Assembly: GCF_017357245.1 (NCBI RefSeq)
Contig: NZ_CP071612.1
Coordinates: forward strand, 3,165,001-3,229,000
Direction of reading: 5' to 3'
Origin: Rhizobium bangladeshense
GTDB taxonomy: Bacteria > Pseudomonadota > Alphaproteobacteria > Rhizobiales > Rhizobiaceae
DNA length: 64,000 bases
Shown one piece after another: positions 43,406 to 53,049 of this stretch; the first letter of the stretch is position 1, and every line of letters begins with the position of its first letter. Under the pieces are notes generated by a model that worked only from the letters and a program-made list of their open reading frames with translations, was not told the origin of the DNA and did no database searches. The translations under genes and the position numbers were made by a program.

Positions 43406-44446
43406 ATGACAAAATATAAGCTCGAGTATATTTGGCTCGATGGGTACACTCCGGTACCGAACCTGCGTGGCAAGACGCAGATCAAGGAATTCGACGCATT
43501 CCCGACGCTGGAACAGCTTCCGCTCTGGGGCTTCGACGGTTCGTCGACGATGCAGGCCGAAGGCCGCAGCTCCGATTGCGTGCTGAAGCCCGTCGCCATC
43601 TATCCTGACCCGGCCCGCACCAACGGCGTTCTCGTCATGTGCGAAGTCATGATGCCCGATGGCGTCACGCCGCATCCGAGCAACGCCCGCGCCACCATCC
43701 TCGACGACGAAGATGCATGGTTCGGCTTCGAACAGGAATATTTCTTCTACCAGAACGGCCGTCCGCTCGGTTTCCCTGAGCAGGGCTATCCGGCTCCGCA
43801 GGGTCCTTACTACACCGGCGTCGGCTATTCGAACGTCGGCGACGTCGCCCGCAAAATTGTCGAGGAACACCTCGATCTCTGCCTCGCTGCCGGCATCAAC
43901 CATGAAGGCATCAATGCCGAAGTGGCCAAGGGCCAGTGGGAATTCCAGATCTTCGGCAAGGGCTCCAAGAAGGCCGCCGACCAGATCTGGATGGCGCGCT
44001 ACCTCCTGCAGCGCCTGACCGAAAAATACGGCATCGACATCGAGTATCATTGCAAGCCGCTCGGCGACACCGACTGGAACGGTTCGGGTATGCATTGCAA
44101 CTTCTCGACGAAGTACATGCGCGAAGTCGGCGGCAAGGCTTATTTCGAGGCGCTGATGGCCCAGTTCGAAAAGAACCTGATGGACCACATTAACGTCTAC
44201 GGCCCGGACAATGACAAGCGCCTGACGGGCAAGCACGAGACGGCTCCGTGGAACAAGTTCAGCTACGGCGTTGCAGACCGTGGCGCTTCGATCCGCGTAC
44301 CGCACTCCTTCATCAAGAACGACTACAAGGGCTATCTGGAAGATCGCCGTCCGAACTCGCAGGGCTGCCCCTACCAGATCGCGTCCCAGGTTCTGAAGAC
44401 GATCTCGGAAGTTCCGCTCTCCGGTTCGGCTTCCGCTGCCGCTTAA
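43406..44446 (+). CDS. glnII: Glutamine synthetase type II
   Basis: A 346-residue eukaryote-like GSII enzyme that assimilates ammonia into glutamine. It shows the N-terminal LEYIWLDGYTPVPNLRGKT, LPLWGFDGSSTMQAEG, the metal-binding FGFEQEYFFYQNGRPLGFP and the C-terminal SIRVPHSFIKNDYKGYLEDR with the conserved basic residues. GSII is characteristic of Rhizobiaceae next to GlnA (GSI). A sigma54 promoter lies upstream and a perfect 10-bp terminator downstream, so the gene is monocistronic and nitrogen-regulated. Confidence 0.97.
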   Translation: MTKYKLEYIWLDGYTPVPNLRGKTQIKEFDAFPTLEQLPLWGFDGSSTMQAEGRSSDCVLKPVAIYPDPARTNGVLVMCEVMMPDGVTPHPSNARATILDDEDAWFGFEQEYFFYQNGRPLGFPEQGYPAPQGPYYTGVGYSNVGDVARKIVEEHLDLCLAAGINHEGINAEVAKGQWEFQIFGKGSKKAADQIWMARYLLQRLTEKYGIDIEYHCKPLGDTDWNGSGMHCNFSTKYMREVGGKAYFEALMAQFEKNLMDHINVYGPDNDKRLTGKHETAPWNKFSYGVADRGASIRVPHSFIKNDYKGYLEDRRPNSQGCPYQIASQVLKTISEVPLSGSASAAA

Positions 44447-44455
44447 CCTCCCAAG

Positions 44456-44490
44456 CGGCGCCGGCCTCCCCGCCGGCGCCGTTTCTTTTT
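44456..44490 (+). terminator. glnII terminator
   Basis: CGGCGCCGGC-CTCCCC-GCCGGCGCCG is followed by TTTCTTTTT; the 10-bp stem is perfect. Confidence 0.93.
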
Positions 44491-44684
44491 AAGGCTGTGA
44501 GGCTTTCTCCCGCCCGACATAATTGCCGGCTTTACGGCGTTAAGCTCCTGTAACCGTTCATACAGGGCTGTAATATTTCCATCATGCTCATGCCTCAAAA
44601 TAAAGAGGCGGGAATCGCCATTCCGGAACCCCGCTAAGGGGTAGAGCGTTGCCAGATCATCGCGACGCGGATGGAAATCGTGAC

Positions 44685-45866
44685 ATGCTGCAACGTCCGG
44701 CAAATACTTATAGCGGCGAGAGCTGGGCCAATGCTGCAGCCGCCGGAAACCTGCCGGAAAGGCTGGTGATCGTCACCGACGCCTGGCATCCGCAGGTCAA
44801 CGGGGTCGTCCGCTCCATCGAGAACACCAATCGCGAACTGGCGAAAATGGGTGTCGAGGTTGCGATGGTGACGCCGGAGCGCTTCAACAGCATTCCCTGC
44901 CCGACCTATCCGGAGATACGTCTCTCGATCGCCAGTTACCGCCGCGTCGCGCACGAGATCGAAAAGCACAATCCGTCTTATGTGCATATCGCCACCGAAG
45001 GTCCGCTGGGGTTGACCGCCCGCCGCTGGTGCCTGCGCAAGCGCATGCCTTTCTCCACCAGCTATCACACGCGCTTTCCGGAATATGTTTCTGCCCGCCT
45101 GCCGATCCCGCAGAGCTGGCTCTATGCCTTCGTGCGTTGGTTCCACAACGGCGGCGCCGGCTGCATGGTGGCGACGCCAAGCCTTGCCCGCGAATTGTCG
45201 GCAAGAGGCATCAAGAACCTGATGCCCTGGACCCGCGGCATCGACGCCACGCAATTCCATCCGATGCCGCTTGAGCCGGAGCCGCTTGGTCTGCCTCGCC
45301 CGATTTTCATGACGGTCGGGCGCGTGGCGCTGGAAAAGAACCTGCCGGCATTTCTCGACCTCGACCTGCCGGGCTCCAAGGTCGTCGTCGGCGATGGTCC
45401 GGCGCGCGCAGAGCTGGAGCAGCGTTACCCCAACGTACATTTCACCGGAGTGAAATTCGGCGAGGATCTGGCCAAAATCTATGCTCAGGCCGATGTCTTC
45501 GTCTTTCCCTCACTCACCGATACCTTTGGCAACACCATTCTCGAAGCCTTGGCATCGGGCGTGCCGGTCGCCGCCTACCCGGTCACCGGCCCGCTCGATA
45601 TCATCGGCGAGGACAGCGAGGTCGGGGCACTCGACGCCGACCTGCGCGCCGCCTGCCTGGCCGCCCTCTCCGCCTCGCGCACCAAGGCGCGAGAGCTTGC
45701 CATGCAATATTCCTGGGAAGCGGCGACGCAGCAATTCATCAACAATATTCGCGCTGCCAATGGGGTCATCACGCCGAAATGGAGAAAGGCATGGCAATTC
45801 GCCAAGTCGCTCCCTAGAAGCAGAAAGCCTGGCGATACCGCCGGGCCTCTCCCATCTGCAGACTGA
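44685..45866 (+). CDS. GT4-type glycosyltransferase
   Basis: A 393-residue glycosyltransferase of the GT-B fold. The N-terminal acceptor half has IVTDAWHPQVNGVVRSIENT, and the C-terminal nucleotide-sugar half has MTVGRVALEKNLPAFLDLDL and the E-x7-E region FPSLTDTFGNTILEALASG. It resembles mannosyl/glucosyltransferases acting on lipids (PimB-like). In Agrobacterium a GT4 enzyme (Agt) makes glycosyl-diacylglycerol under phosphate limitation, and this gene could be related; that is inference. The ATG at 44685 is chosen over a TTG at 44649. Confidence 0.82.
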   Translation: MLQRPANTYSGESWANAAAAGNLPERLVIVTDAWHPQVNGVVRSIENTNRELAKMGVEVAMVTPERFNSIPCPTYPEIRLSIASYRRVAHEIEKHNPSYVHIATEGPLGLTARRWCLRKRMPFSTSYHTRFPEYVSARLPIPQSWLYAFVRWFHNGGAGCMVATPSLARELSARGIKNLMPWTRGIDATQFHPMPLEPEPLGLPRPIFMTVGRVALEKNLPAFLDLDLPGSKVVVGDGPARAELEQRYPNVHFTGVKFGEDLAKIYAQADVFVFPSLTDTFGNTILEALASGVPVAAYPVTGPLDIIGEDSEVGALDADLRAACLAALSASRTKARELAMQYSWEAATQQFINNIRAANGVITPKWRKAWQFAKSLPRSRKPGDTAGPLPSAD

Positions 45867-46149
45867 TCCCTTGCTTGTGAAAGGCATTGCGCAGCGTTTC
45901 CGCGACCGCAATGGCGCTGCGCGCGGCAGGCGTTTCGGCGATGGCGTTCAGCAGCACGAAGTGGTGGATCGTACCGTTGTAACGCATTGACGTAACCTTG
46001 ACGCCGGCCTGGCTGAGCTTGCGGGCATAGGCCTCGCCCTCGTCACGCAACAACGTCGCTCTCGTCGACGATAACGAGCGCTGGCGGCAGGCCGTTCAAC
46101 TGCTCCAGCGACGCCTGCAGCGGCGAAGCTGTGGGCTCCTTGCGCTGAG
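45814..46149 (-). pseudogene. C-terminal remnant of an alpha/beta hydrolase
   Basis: On the minus strand from 46149 the frame reads ASLEQLNGLPPALVIVDESD, then a one-base shift near 46050 (GACGTTGTTGCG, one T too many) moves to the frame LRDEGEAYARKLSQAGVKV...RYNGTIHHFVLLNA, which stops at 45814. These are the Asp and His segments of an Aes/lipase-type esterase. The N-terminal two thirds with the HGG and GDSAG motifs are missing. The upstream edge lies exactly at a RIME-like repeat, pointing to loss by repeat insertion or recombination. Confidence 0.75.
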
Positions 46150-46150
46150 G

Positions 46151-46300
46151 CCACCCCTCTGCCCTGCCGGCATCTCCTCCACAGGTGGGGAGATTGGCTC
46201 GGCGGACCCACTCATTCCAACATCAATTGCTTGGGGAGATTCCATCTCCAAGTCGATCTCCCGCTTGTGGGAGAGATGTCCGGCAGGACAGAGGGGGGTC
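46151..46300. repeat. RIME-like rhizobial intergenic repeat
   Basis: The ends are inverted copies: CCCCTCTGCCCTGCCGGCAT near 46155 and ATGTCCGGCAGGACAGAGGGG near the right end. Inside are two smaller palindromes (CATCTCCTCC/GGGGAGAT and GATCTCCCG/GGGAGAGAT). The structure fits the Rhizobium intergenic mosaic element family. It separates the hydrolase remnant from der. Confidence 0.75.
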
Positions 46301-46333
46301 CAAGTATAGCGACGCCAGCCAGCGCCTCTAACC

Positions 46334-47755
46334 TTACGTCCGTTTTTTCTTCGACTCGTACGGATTGTCAGGCGAGCGGAAATGGATGCGGATCGGCACG
46401 CTGGGCATGTCGAAATCGGCGCGCAAGCCGTTGATCAGGTATCGCGTATAGGATTCCGGCAGCGCGTCCGCGCGGGTGCAGGAAATCATGAAAGCCGGCG
46501 GGCGAGCCTTAACCTGCGTCATATATTTCAGCTTGATGCGGCGGCCGGAAACGGCCGGTGGCGGATGCTGGATCTGCTGCGTCTCCAGCCAGCGATTGAG
46601 CCTCGCCGTTGAGATGCGCTTGTTCCAGACCCTGTCGGTATCGATGATCGACTGCATCAACTTGTCGAGGCCCCAGCCGGTCTGGCCGGAGATCGGCACG
46701 GCGCGGATGCCGCGCGCCTGCGGCAGCAGCCGCTCGGTCTTTTCGCGGAGATCCGCAAGTACCGCCTGCCGATCCTCGATCATATCCCACTTGTTGAAGG
46801 CAAGCACGGCCGCGCGGCCCTCGCGCAGCACGAGGTCGACGATCTGCAGGTCTTGCTTCTCGAACGGGATCGTCGCATCGAAGACGATGACAACGGTTTC
46901 GGCGAAGCGGATGGCGCGCAGCGCGTCGGCCACCGAAAGCTTTTCCAGCTTCTCCGTCACCCGCGCTTTGCGGCGCATGCCGGCAGTATCAAACATCTTG
47001 ATGGTGCGGCCGCGCCAGTCCCATTCCACCGAAATGGAATCACGCGTGATGCCCGCCTCCGGACCAGTCAAAAGCCGATCCTCGCCGAGGAAGCGATTGA
47101 TCAGCGTCGATTTGCCCGCATTCGGCCGGCCGACGATCGCCACCCGCAGAGGCTTCGTTTCATCATAGGCTGGCTCTTCGTCCTCGCCGTCGGCCGTGCT
47201 TTCGCTCTGGGGGATGTCGACATCGGTAACCGCCACATCCTCCTTGGCGTAGGCCCTGTCTTTACCGATCGCCTCGACGATCGCGTCGCGCAGATCGAGC
47301 ATGCCTTGCCCGTGCTCGGCCGAAATCGGCGTTGGCTCGCCCAGCCCCAGAGTATAGGCTTCGTAGAAGCCGCTGTCGGAACCACGCGCTTCAGATTTGT
47401 TGGCGACGAGCACCACCGGCTTGCCGCGCCGGCGCAGCATTTCGGCAAGAGCGGTATCGACGGGCGTCAGCCCGTTCTTGGCGTCGACGACGAATAGCGA
47501 AAGATCGGCCTCGTCGATTGCCGCTTCCGTCTGAGCGCGCATCCGGCCCTGCAGGCTTTCCTCGTGAGCTTCTTCCAGACCGGCCGTGTCGATGATCGTA
47601 AAGGTCAGGCCCATCAGCCGCGCATCACCCGGCCGGCGGTCGCGTGTCACGCCGGGCGTATCATCGACCAGCGCAAGCTTCTTGCCCACCAGGCGGTTGA
47701 AAAGCGTCGACTTGCCGACATTCGGACGACCGACGATGGCGACCGTGAAACTCAT
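46334..47755 (-). CDS. der: Ribosome-assembly GTPase Der (EngA)
   Basis: A 473-residue double GTPase essential for 50S maturation. Two G domains are clear: [16 protein letters not shown] near residue 8 and [16 protein letters not shown] near residue 210, each with DTAG (DTAGLEE and DTAGMRR) and NKSE/NKWD motifs. A C-terminal KH-like domain ends in a basic tail (YESKKKRT). The acidic linker between the G domains is typical. It is followed upstream by the YfgM-like gene 16 bp away, so the two form an operon, as in many alphaproteobacteria. Confidence 0.96.
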   Translation of the reverse strand: MSFTVAIVGRPNVGKSTLFNRLVGKKLALVDDTPGVTRDRRPGDARLMGLTFTIIDTAGLEEAHEESLQGRMRAQTEAAIDEADLSLFVVDAKNGLTPVDTALAEMLRRRGKPVVLVANKSEARGSDSGFYEAYTLGLGEPTPISAEHGQGMLDLRDAIVEAIGKDRAYAKEDVAVTDVDIPQSESTADGEDEEPAYDETKPLRVAIVGRPNAGKSTLINRFLGEDRLLTGPEAGITRDSISVEWDWRGRTIKMFDTAGMRRKARVTEKLEKLSVADALRAIRFAETVVIVFDATIPFEKQDLQIVDLVLREGRAAVLAFNKWDMIEDRQAVLADLREKTERLLPQARGIRAVPISGQTGWGLDKLMQSIIDTDRVWNKRISTARLNRWLETQQIQHPPPAVSGRRIKLKYMTQVKARPPAFMISCTRADALPESYTRYLINGLRADFDMPSVPIRIHFRSPDNPYESKKKRT

Positions 47756-47771
47756 TGTTTTTCCTTAAAAC

Positions 47772-48455
47772 TCAGCCCTGCGCGGCGGGCGCCTTGCCGG
47801 ACGCGGTAATAAGATCAAGCATCATCTGAGCGCGATTGGCAACAGGGCGCGGGCTGCCGGTGTCGTCGACGACCGACTGGAACCATTGCCGCGCCTGCGC
47901 CACGTTGCCGGCCTTGTATGCGGCCAGGCCAAGTGCTTCCCGCGCCGAATGGCGGAAGGCGTTACTCGGCACGGCCATTTCTTCGATCGCAGCCGAAACC
48001 TGCTCATACGAGCCGTTCTCGATCAGCAGCCAGCCCGCGCGCATTTTGGCGACATCACGCACCGCAGCAGGAACGCTGTTGTCTTTGCCGATCTCGTTGA
48101 AGGCGGCGATCGCCGCGCCAGTATCGCCCTTCTGCGCCTGGACGGTCGCGGCCCGCATACGCGCCAGCACCGGATAGGCGCCATGCCCTTCCTTCTCCAG
48201 CTTTCCGAGCGCGGCCAAGGCCTCATCGTTCTTGTTCTCGTCGGCAAGCTTCATCGCCGCCAGGAATTGATCGCCGGCGCCGGAGGAGCGGTTGTCGTCC
48301 CAATAGTCGTAGAGCACCTTGCCGGCGGTGCCGACGACGATCAGGATGGCGACGACAATGATATAACGGCCAAACCGGCGCCAGACGCCCTTCATCTGGT
48401 CGGACCGCAATTCCTCATTGACCTCACGGATGAAGCTGTCGTCGTTAAATGCCAT
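47772..48455 (-). CDS. YfgM-like tetratricopeptide membrane protein
   Basis: A 227-residue protein with a short cytoplasmic N-terminus (MAFNDDSFIREVNEELRSDQ), one membrane helix (GRYIIVVAILIVVGTAGKVL, about residues 28-48) and a periplasmic TPR-like helical part (DENKNDEALAALGKLEKEGHGAYPVLARMRAATVQAQKGD). This fits the YfgM / ancillary SecYEG translocon subunit family. In E. coli YfgM lies beside BamB and Der; here too it precedes der in the same operon. A role in envelope protein handling is inferred from the family. Confidence 0.85.
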   Translation of the reverse strand: MAFNDDSFIREVNEELRSDQMKGVWRRFGRYIIVVAILIVVGTAGKVLYDYWDDNRSSGAGDQFLAAMKLADENKNDEALAALGKLEKEGHGAYPVLARMRAATVQAQKGDTGAAIAAFNEIGKDNSVPAAVRDVAKMRAGWLLIENGSYEQVSAAIEEMAVPSNAFRHSAREALGLAAYKAGNVAQARQWFQSVVDDTGSPRPVANRAQMMLDLITASGKAPAAQG

Positions 48456-48559
48456 TCTCGTCTCCGGCCGCGGATATACCCATAACTTTGCGCAAAATGC
48501 ACATTGCCCGGCCTTCTACTCCATTTTGCCGCTGTTGTAAGGGGGATGTGAAAGATTCG

Positions 48560-49144
48560 TTACACGACAAGCGGCGAAACACCGATCAGCCATTCGTGCA
48601 GCTTCCAGATGATCAGCGCCCAGGCGACGATGCCGATGACGACGGCATAGAGGTCGTATTTGGCCGAGACGAAGGGCCGGAGCGTGATTTCCCCCGCCCG
48701 CTCGCGGCGCTTGAGCGAAATGCGCACGATCACGCCCCAGGCAAGAAACGCCGTAAACAGCAGAACCGACGACGTCTCGCCATTGGCGAGCAAATGCGCC
48801 AGCGCCCAGACCTTCACCGACAGCACCATCGGATGTTTCGTCCTGGTTGCTATATGCCCCGCGGGCAACAGCGAAGCGACCAGACAGATCATCGCGATCA
48901 GCATCAGCGTGATGGCGATATGCGCCGTCCAGACCGGCGGACTGTAAAGTATGCCCGTCACCTGACGCGCCTGCCCGAATCCGTAGATCAACAGGATCAG
49001 CGTCGCCAGACTCGCGATCGAATAGGCTGCCCGCCAGCCCTTCTCGCCGAGGCTTGCGATCATCGACCGGCGAAAGCCGGGCGACACCACCCGTACCAGA
49101 TGCACGCCGAGGAAAAGTATGATGCCGACGATAAGCAATGTCAT
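48560..49144 (-). CDS. NnrU family membrane protein
   Basis: A 194-residue integral membrane protein with about six helices. GIILFLGVHLVRVV at the start, YSIASLATLILLIYGFG and TRTKHPMVLSVKVWALAHLLANGE fit the NnrU family, found in some cases near nitric-oxide reductase genes and in others alone. No denitrification gene is present here. The ATG follows a weak site. The function is not established outside the denitrification link. Confidence 0.85.
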   Translation of the reverse strand: MTLLIVGIILFLGVHLVRVVSPGFRRSMIASLGEKGWRAAYSIASLATLILLIYGFGQARQVTGILYSPPVWTAHIAITLMLIAMICLVASLLPAGHIATRTKHPMVLSVKVWALAHLLANGETSSVLLFTAFLAWGVIVRISLKRRERAGEITLRPFVSAKYDLYAVVIGIVAWALIIWKLHEWLIGVSPLVV

Positions 49145-49259
49145 TGCGCGCCCTTTCCGTGCAGTTTGTCATGGCTTAGCGACTTGCGCGAAAAAATGCC
49201 AGTAACACCGCAGCTTCGCCGCAATTCTGTCGGAGGGAAACCGCGAACAAATTGTCGCG

Positions 49260-50255
49260 GTGCTCATGTCTCGTCTTTTCCTCGCCTCCTGTCTGGTTGC
49301 CTCCCTCATTCTTCCTGCGGCGGCAGAGGCGGCCGACCGGCCGAAGCAGCTCGTCATCATCTCCTTCGACGGCGCCCACGACAATGCGCTCTGGCTGAAA
49401 AGCCGCGAAATGGCTGCCAGGACTGGCGCCCATTTCACCTACTTCCTTTCCTGCACCTTCCTGATGAACGAGGCGGCCAAGAAGGCCTATCAGGCGCCGC
49501 ACCAGAAAAGCGGAAAATCCAATATCGGTTTTGCCCAAAGCGACGACGAGATCCGCGAACGCCTGGGCAATATCTGGCATGCCCATCTCGAAGGCCACGA
49601 CATGGCAAGCCATGCCTGCGGCCATTTCGACGGCCGCCTATGGAGTGAGGCCGACTGGTCGGCCGAATACGCGACCTTCCATGCCACGTTGAAAAATGCC
49701 TGGAAGAGCGTCGGCCTCGATGAGCCGGCCGGCTGGCAGGAACTGGTCGATCATGGCATCAAGGGCTTCCGCGCTCCCTATCTCTCCGCAACCGCGGGTG
49801 CCGACATGATCGCCGCCGAGAAGAAGGCCGGTTTCACCTATGATGCGAGCCTTGTGACCAAAGGCCCGGCCATGCCTGTGGAGGAAGACGGCATCATCCG
49901 TTTCGGCCTCCCCCTGATTCCCGAAGGCCCGAACGAAAAGCCGATCATCGGCATGGACTACAATCTCTTCGTCCGCCACTCCAAGGGTAAGGAGGACAGG
50001 GCGGATTCGAAGGAGTTCGAGGACCGCGCCTACGCCGCCTTCTCCCAGGCCTTCGACCGTCAGTACAGCGGCGACCGCATCCCTCTCCAACTCGGCTTCC
50101 ATTTCGTCGAGATGAACGGCGGCGCCTACTGGCGCGCGCTGGACCGCCTCGTCAGCGACGTCTGCCATCGGGCTGACGTGGCCTGTGTAAGCTATTCCGA
50201 AGCGGTTCCGATGATTGAGGCACGCGGGAAACTGCAGCGAGTGTCAGGTCTCTGA
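49260..50255 (+). CDS. Polysaccharide deacetylase-like secreted protein
   Basis: A 331-residue protein with a signal peptide (LFLASCLVASLILPAAAEAA). The NodB-homology pattern is visible: QLVIISFDGAHDN (metal/catalytic Asp region), HDMASHACGHFDG (His metal ligands) and GFRAPYLSAT. The middle region is longer than simple chitooligosaccharide deacetylases. The start is a GTG at 49260 or an ATG at 49266. A periplasmic or surface carbohydrate esterase role is inferred; the substrate is unknown. It is divergent from the NnrU gene. Confidence 0.82.
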   Translation: MLMSRLFLASCLVASLILPAAAEAADRPKQLVIISFDGAHDNALWLKSREMAARTGAHFTYFLSCTFLMNEAAKKAYQAPHQKSGKSNIGFAQSDDEIRERLGNIWHAHLEGHDMASHACGHFDGRLWSEADWSAEYATFHATLKNAWKSVGLDEPAGWQELVDHGIKGFRAPYLSATAGADMIAAEKKAGFTYDASLVTKGPAMPVEEDGIIRFGLPLIPEGPNEKPIIGMDYNLFVRHSKGKEDRADSKEFEDRAYAAFSQAFDRQYSGDRIPLQLGFHFVEMNGGAYWRALDRLVSDVCHRADVACVSYSEAVPMIEARGKLQRVSGL

Positions 50256-50308
50256 GAAGAGCTTTTGGAATGAGAGGCGGTGCCGTGGTCCAGCGAGGGG
50301 CTTACCCA

Positions 50309-51574
50309 TCAACCATCAGCGTGCACAACGCCCCCTTCCCGCTCTAGATAACGTTGGTCGATCTCCGGCAACGGTTCATCATAGATGGCCGCCTCGAAGG
50401 CCTTGAGGCGCTTATGGATGGAGAGCAGTTCGATGATCGTCGTCCAGGAATTGACGAGATATTGGAAGGAGTTGCTCACCTGGCCGAAGGCGGTCGAGAT
50501 CTGCTGGAAGATCCCGTAAGTGATGGCACCCGCCACGATCGTCGGCACCAGCATGAAGACCACAAAAAGCGCATCCGCCTGAATGTAGAAATAGCGCGCG
50601 ACGTTGAAATACATGTAGTGGAAGTACATTCGGAAATAGTTGCGCCGAACGTTCTCGAAAAGCTCCCTGACCGTCAGCGGTTGGGCTCGGTCGGCGTGGT
50701 CTTCGCCATAGACGAGTTCCTTGCGATAGGCTGCTTCGACGCGCTGATTGCGGAAGTTCAGGCCAGGCAACTTTACGCCGGCTACTGCCAGCAGCAGCGT
50801 GCCGAAGGCCGACCAGAACAGCGCCAGCCAAAACAGCGAATTCGCCAGAGGCCCGATCACCGGCAATGCTGTCACATAGTGCGAGAGCGCCAGAAGGATC
50901 GGAAGGAAAACCACGAGCGTCATCACAGAGTTGATGAGGCTGATGCCGAGACCTTCGAGTGTGCTCGAGAAACGCATCGTATCTTCCTGGACGCGCTGCG
51001 AAGCCCCTTCGATATGACGAAGCTTTTCCCACTTCGACATGTAGAAATTGTTCATCGCCGTGCGCCATCGGAATATGTAATGGCTGGTAAAGAAGTCGGT
51101 CATGATCGACACGAACATGCTGAGAAATGCGATCTGACAGAAGACCCACATAAGGTCGTAGAAATTGTCGACGGTAATACCTGGCTGCTTCGACAGCGCA
51201 TTCTGCAGGAGATCGCCGAACGGCCGGCGCCAGTTGTTGATCACAACGGTGATCTGAACGCCGAAATAAGTCACGAAGATGATCAGCGCCGAGCCCCAGA
51301 TCGACCACAGCTTCCAGGGATGGTGCAGCGCTTTCAGATGCCACGCGCCGCAGAAGATTACCGCGGATAAGAAGAAATAGCTGTAGAACCAGACGTTTTC
51401 GGGCAGCAGGAAAAACGAGAGGTCGATCGGCTGCTGATCCTCAGGAACCGGTGTGAAACCGAGAGAGAGGCCGAGACCGGCGGCGAAGAGATACCAGCCG
51501 GCAATGGAAATCAGCGTCCAAACAACAAGCGAAGAAAAGAATGCCTTGGGCTGGGGAAAAAACGAATGAAACAC
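50309..51574 (-). CDS. bacA: SbmA/BacA family peptide transporter
   Basis: A 421-residue inner-membrane protein. It matches BacA by length (420 in S. meliloti) and by blocks such as SFFPQPKAFFSSLVVWTLIS, RWRTAMNNFYMSKWEKLRHI, EGASQRVQEDTMRFSSTLEG, and a conserved end (FEAAIYDEPLPEIDQRYL). BacA imports peptide antibiotics and host NCR peptides and is needed for bacteroid development in galegoid legumes (established for Rhizobium/Sinorhizobium). The GTG at 51574 is the start that gives the family N-terminus; AGGAAAG lies 11 bases upstream. The frame is open far upstream, but that part is not homologous. Confidence 0.93.
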   Translation of the reverse strand: MFHSFFPQPKAFFSSLVVWTLISIAGWYLFAAGLGLSLGFTPVPEDQQPIDLSFFLLPENVWFYSYFFLSAVIFCGAWHLKALHHPWKLWSIWGSALIIFVTYFGVQITVVINNWRRPFGDLLQNALSKQPGITVDNFYDLMWVFCQIAFLSMFVSIMTDFFTSHYIFRWRTAMNNFYMSKWEKLRHIEGASQRVQEDTMRFSSTLEGLGISLINSVMTLVVFLPILLALSHYVTALPVIGPLANSLFWLALFWSAFGTLLLAVAGVKLPGLNFRNQRVEAAYRKELVYGEDHADRAQPLTVRELFENVRRNYFRMYFHYMYFNVARYFYIQADALFVVFMLVPTIVAGAITYGIFQQISTAFGQVSNSFQYLVNSWTTIIELLSIHKRLKAFEAAIYDEPLPEIDQRYLEREGGVVHADG

Positions 51575-51792
51575 GGGGGGCTTTGCTTTCCTGAACTGTG
51601 AGTCTCGGGAGTGTCGCGGAACACTGATTGTGCCGGAAACTAAGGCAGTTCGAAGGAAGCAGCAATGGCTTAGGCCCATTGTTACGGAGATGTAACCGGC
51701 CAGAGCAATTCCAGGAAAAGTGCGTGGCGCTTTCTCCGCCCGCAATTGCGCAGAGACAAAGAATGGCGTGGTTCTGCGAAAAGCCGACTGCG

Positions 51793-53007
51793 CTACGCGA
51801 TTTTTCTGATGACCGGCATCACGAGCGCTGCGCAGACAAGAAGCGCTGCGGCAGCGACCACTGTCGGCACGGTGAAGCTGCCTGAACGTTCGGCGATCCA
51901 GCCCGCGACGACCGGTCCGACGATCTGGCCGACGCCGAAGGCAGCCGTCATCATCGCCAGGATCCGCCGTGGGCTCTCGGGGGAGAGCTTGCGGCCGATC
52001 TGCAGCCCGTAGGCCGTGATCGCCAGGAACGTCGCTCCGAACAGCGCACCGCCGATCAGTGGCGCCACCGAAGGCGGCAGTGCCACAGTGGCGAGCACAC
52101 CAGCGGCCTCGATGAGAAGCGCCACGACATAGACGCCACCAAGCCCGAGCGGCCTGACCAGTGGCTTCCAGGCAAACAGCGCCACCGCCGCCGTCAACCC
52201 GGCGATGAACCAGCAGAGAAACTCGACGAAGGCTCCCGTTGCGGACAGGCGCGCGATGGCTACGAGAAAAGTTGCCGTGATGACGTAGCCGAAGCCGAAC
52301 AGGCCGTAGGACAGCGTGACGAGCACCATAGGCCGGTTCCAGTTGAGCGCCGGTTCCTTGCCCGCTCGCGCCGATTGCGCCGGCTCCTTGGGCAAGAGCC
52401 ACCAGACGATGGCAAGGCTTACCGCGCAATAGATCGCCCCGCCGATCCAATCGGCGCGCCAGCCGCCCGGCCCGTCGTGAAAGCCGAGACCAATCAGCAG
52501 CACCATGACCGAGGAAAGCGCGATGCCCGCCCCCGGTCCGCCGAAATGCGCGGCCTGCACATGGTCATTGCCGGCAGCAGCCCCGTGGCTGAGCACGATC
52601 GATGAGGTAAAAACCATGGCGAAGGCGCTGGCAAGGCCGGCCAGGAACCGGATGACCGCAAAGACGGCGACGGACTCTGTAACCGCCATCGCGGCGAGAA
52701 GAATGGCGGTAGCAAGCAGTGCCAGCAGCGCCACCAGCCGTTCGCGCCCAGCCGCCCAGCCATAGGCCGCAAGCACGGCGCCGACAAGATAACCGACGAA
52801 ATTCGCCGACGCGATAAAGCCGGCATCCGCCGCCGAAAGCGGCACGCCGCTCATCATGCCGGGCAGGATCGGCGTGTAGGAGAAGCGCCCGAAGCCCATT
52901 GCCGCCGCCATAGCGACGGCGCCGGCAGCGGCGGTAGCGACGAGGTCTGGCGAAGAATGGGGTGGGCGAGAAAGCATGCAGGGCTTATCGCGCTGCAGCA
53001 CCGGCAT
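51793..53007 (-). CDS. MFS permease of the YbfB/YjiJ type
   Basis: A 404-residue transporter with 12 predicted helices. The start ATAAAGAVAMAAAMGFGRFS-YTPILPGM matches the YbfB/YjiJ family, whose members often begin GxGRFxYTPILP. No substrate is known. The initiation codon is uncertain between 53007 and 52977 (MLSRPPHSS); neither has a strong ribosome site. It lies 218 bp upstream of bacA on the same strand, but with room for a separate promoter. Confidence 0.8.
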   Translation of the reverse strand: MPVLQRDKPCMLSRPPHSSPDLVATAAAGAVAMAAAMGFGRFSYTPILPGMMSGVPLSAADAGFIASANFVGYLVGAVLAAYGWAAGRERLVALLALLATAILLAAMAVTESVAVFAVIRFLAGLASAFAMVFTSSIVLSHGAAAGNDHVQAAHFGGPGAGIALSSVMVLLIGLGFHDGPGGWRADWIGGAIYCAVSLAIVWWLLPKEPAQSARAGKEPALNWNRPMVLVTLSYGLFGFGYVITATFLVAIARLSATGAFVEFLCWFIAGLTAAVALFAWKPLVRPLGLGGVYVVALLIEAAGVLATVALPPSVAPLIGGALFGATFLAITAYGLQIGRKLSPESPRRILAMMTAAFGVGQIVGPVVAGWIAERSGSFTVPTVVAAAALLVCAALVMPVIRKIA

Positions 53008-53049
53008 CGCAAACGACTATTTCTGATCGATTGATCAATTCTGCGAAAG

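Noticed and set aside
43125..43409. 94-codon plus-strand frame upstream of glnII
   Set aside because: It covers the sigma54 promoter and overlaps the glnII start; no coding character.
44550..44590. Pho-box-like CTGTAAC/CTGTAAT repeats before the glycosyltransferase gene
   Set aside because: The repeats are 20 bases apart, not the 11- or 22-base period of PhoB sites, and the sequence match is weak.
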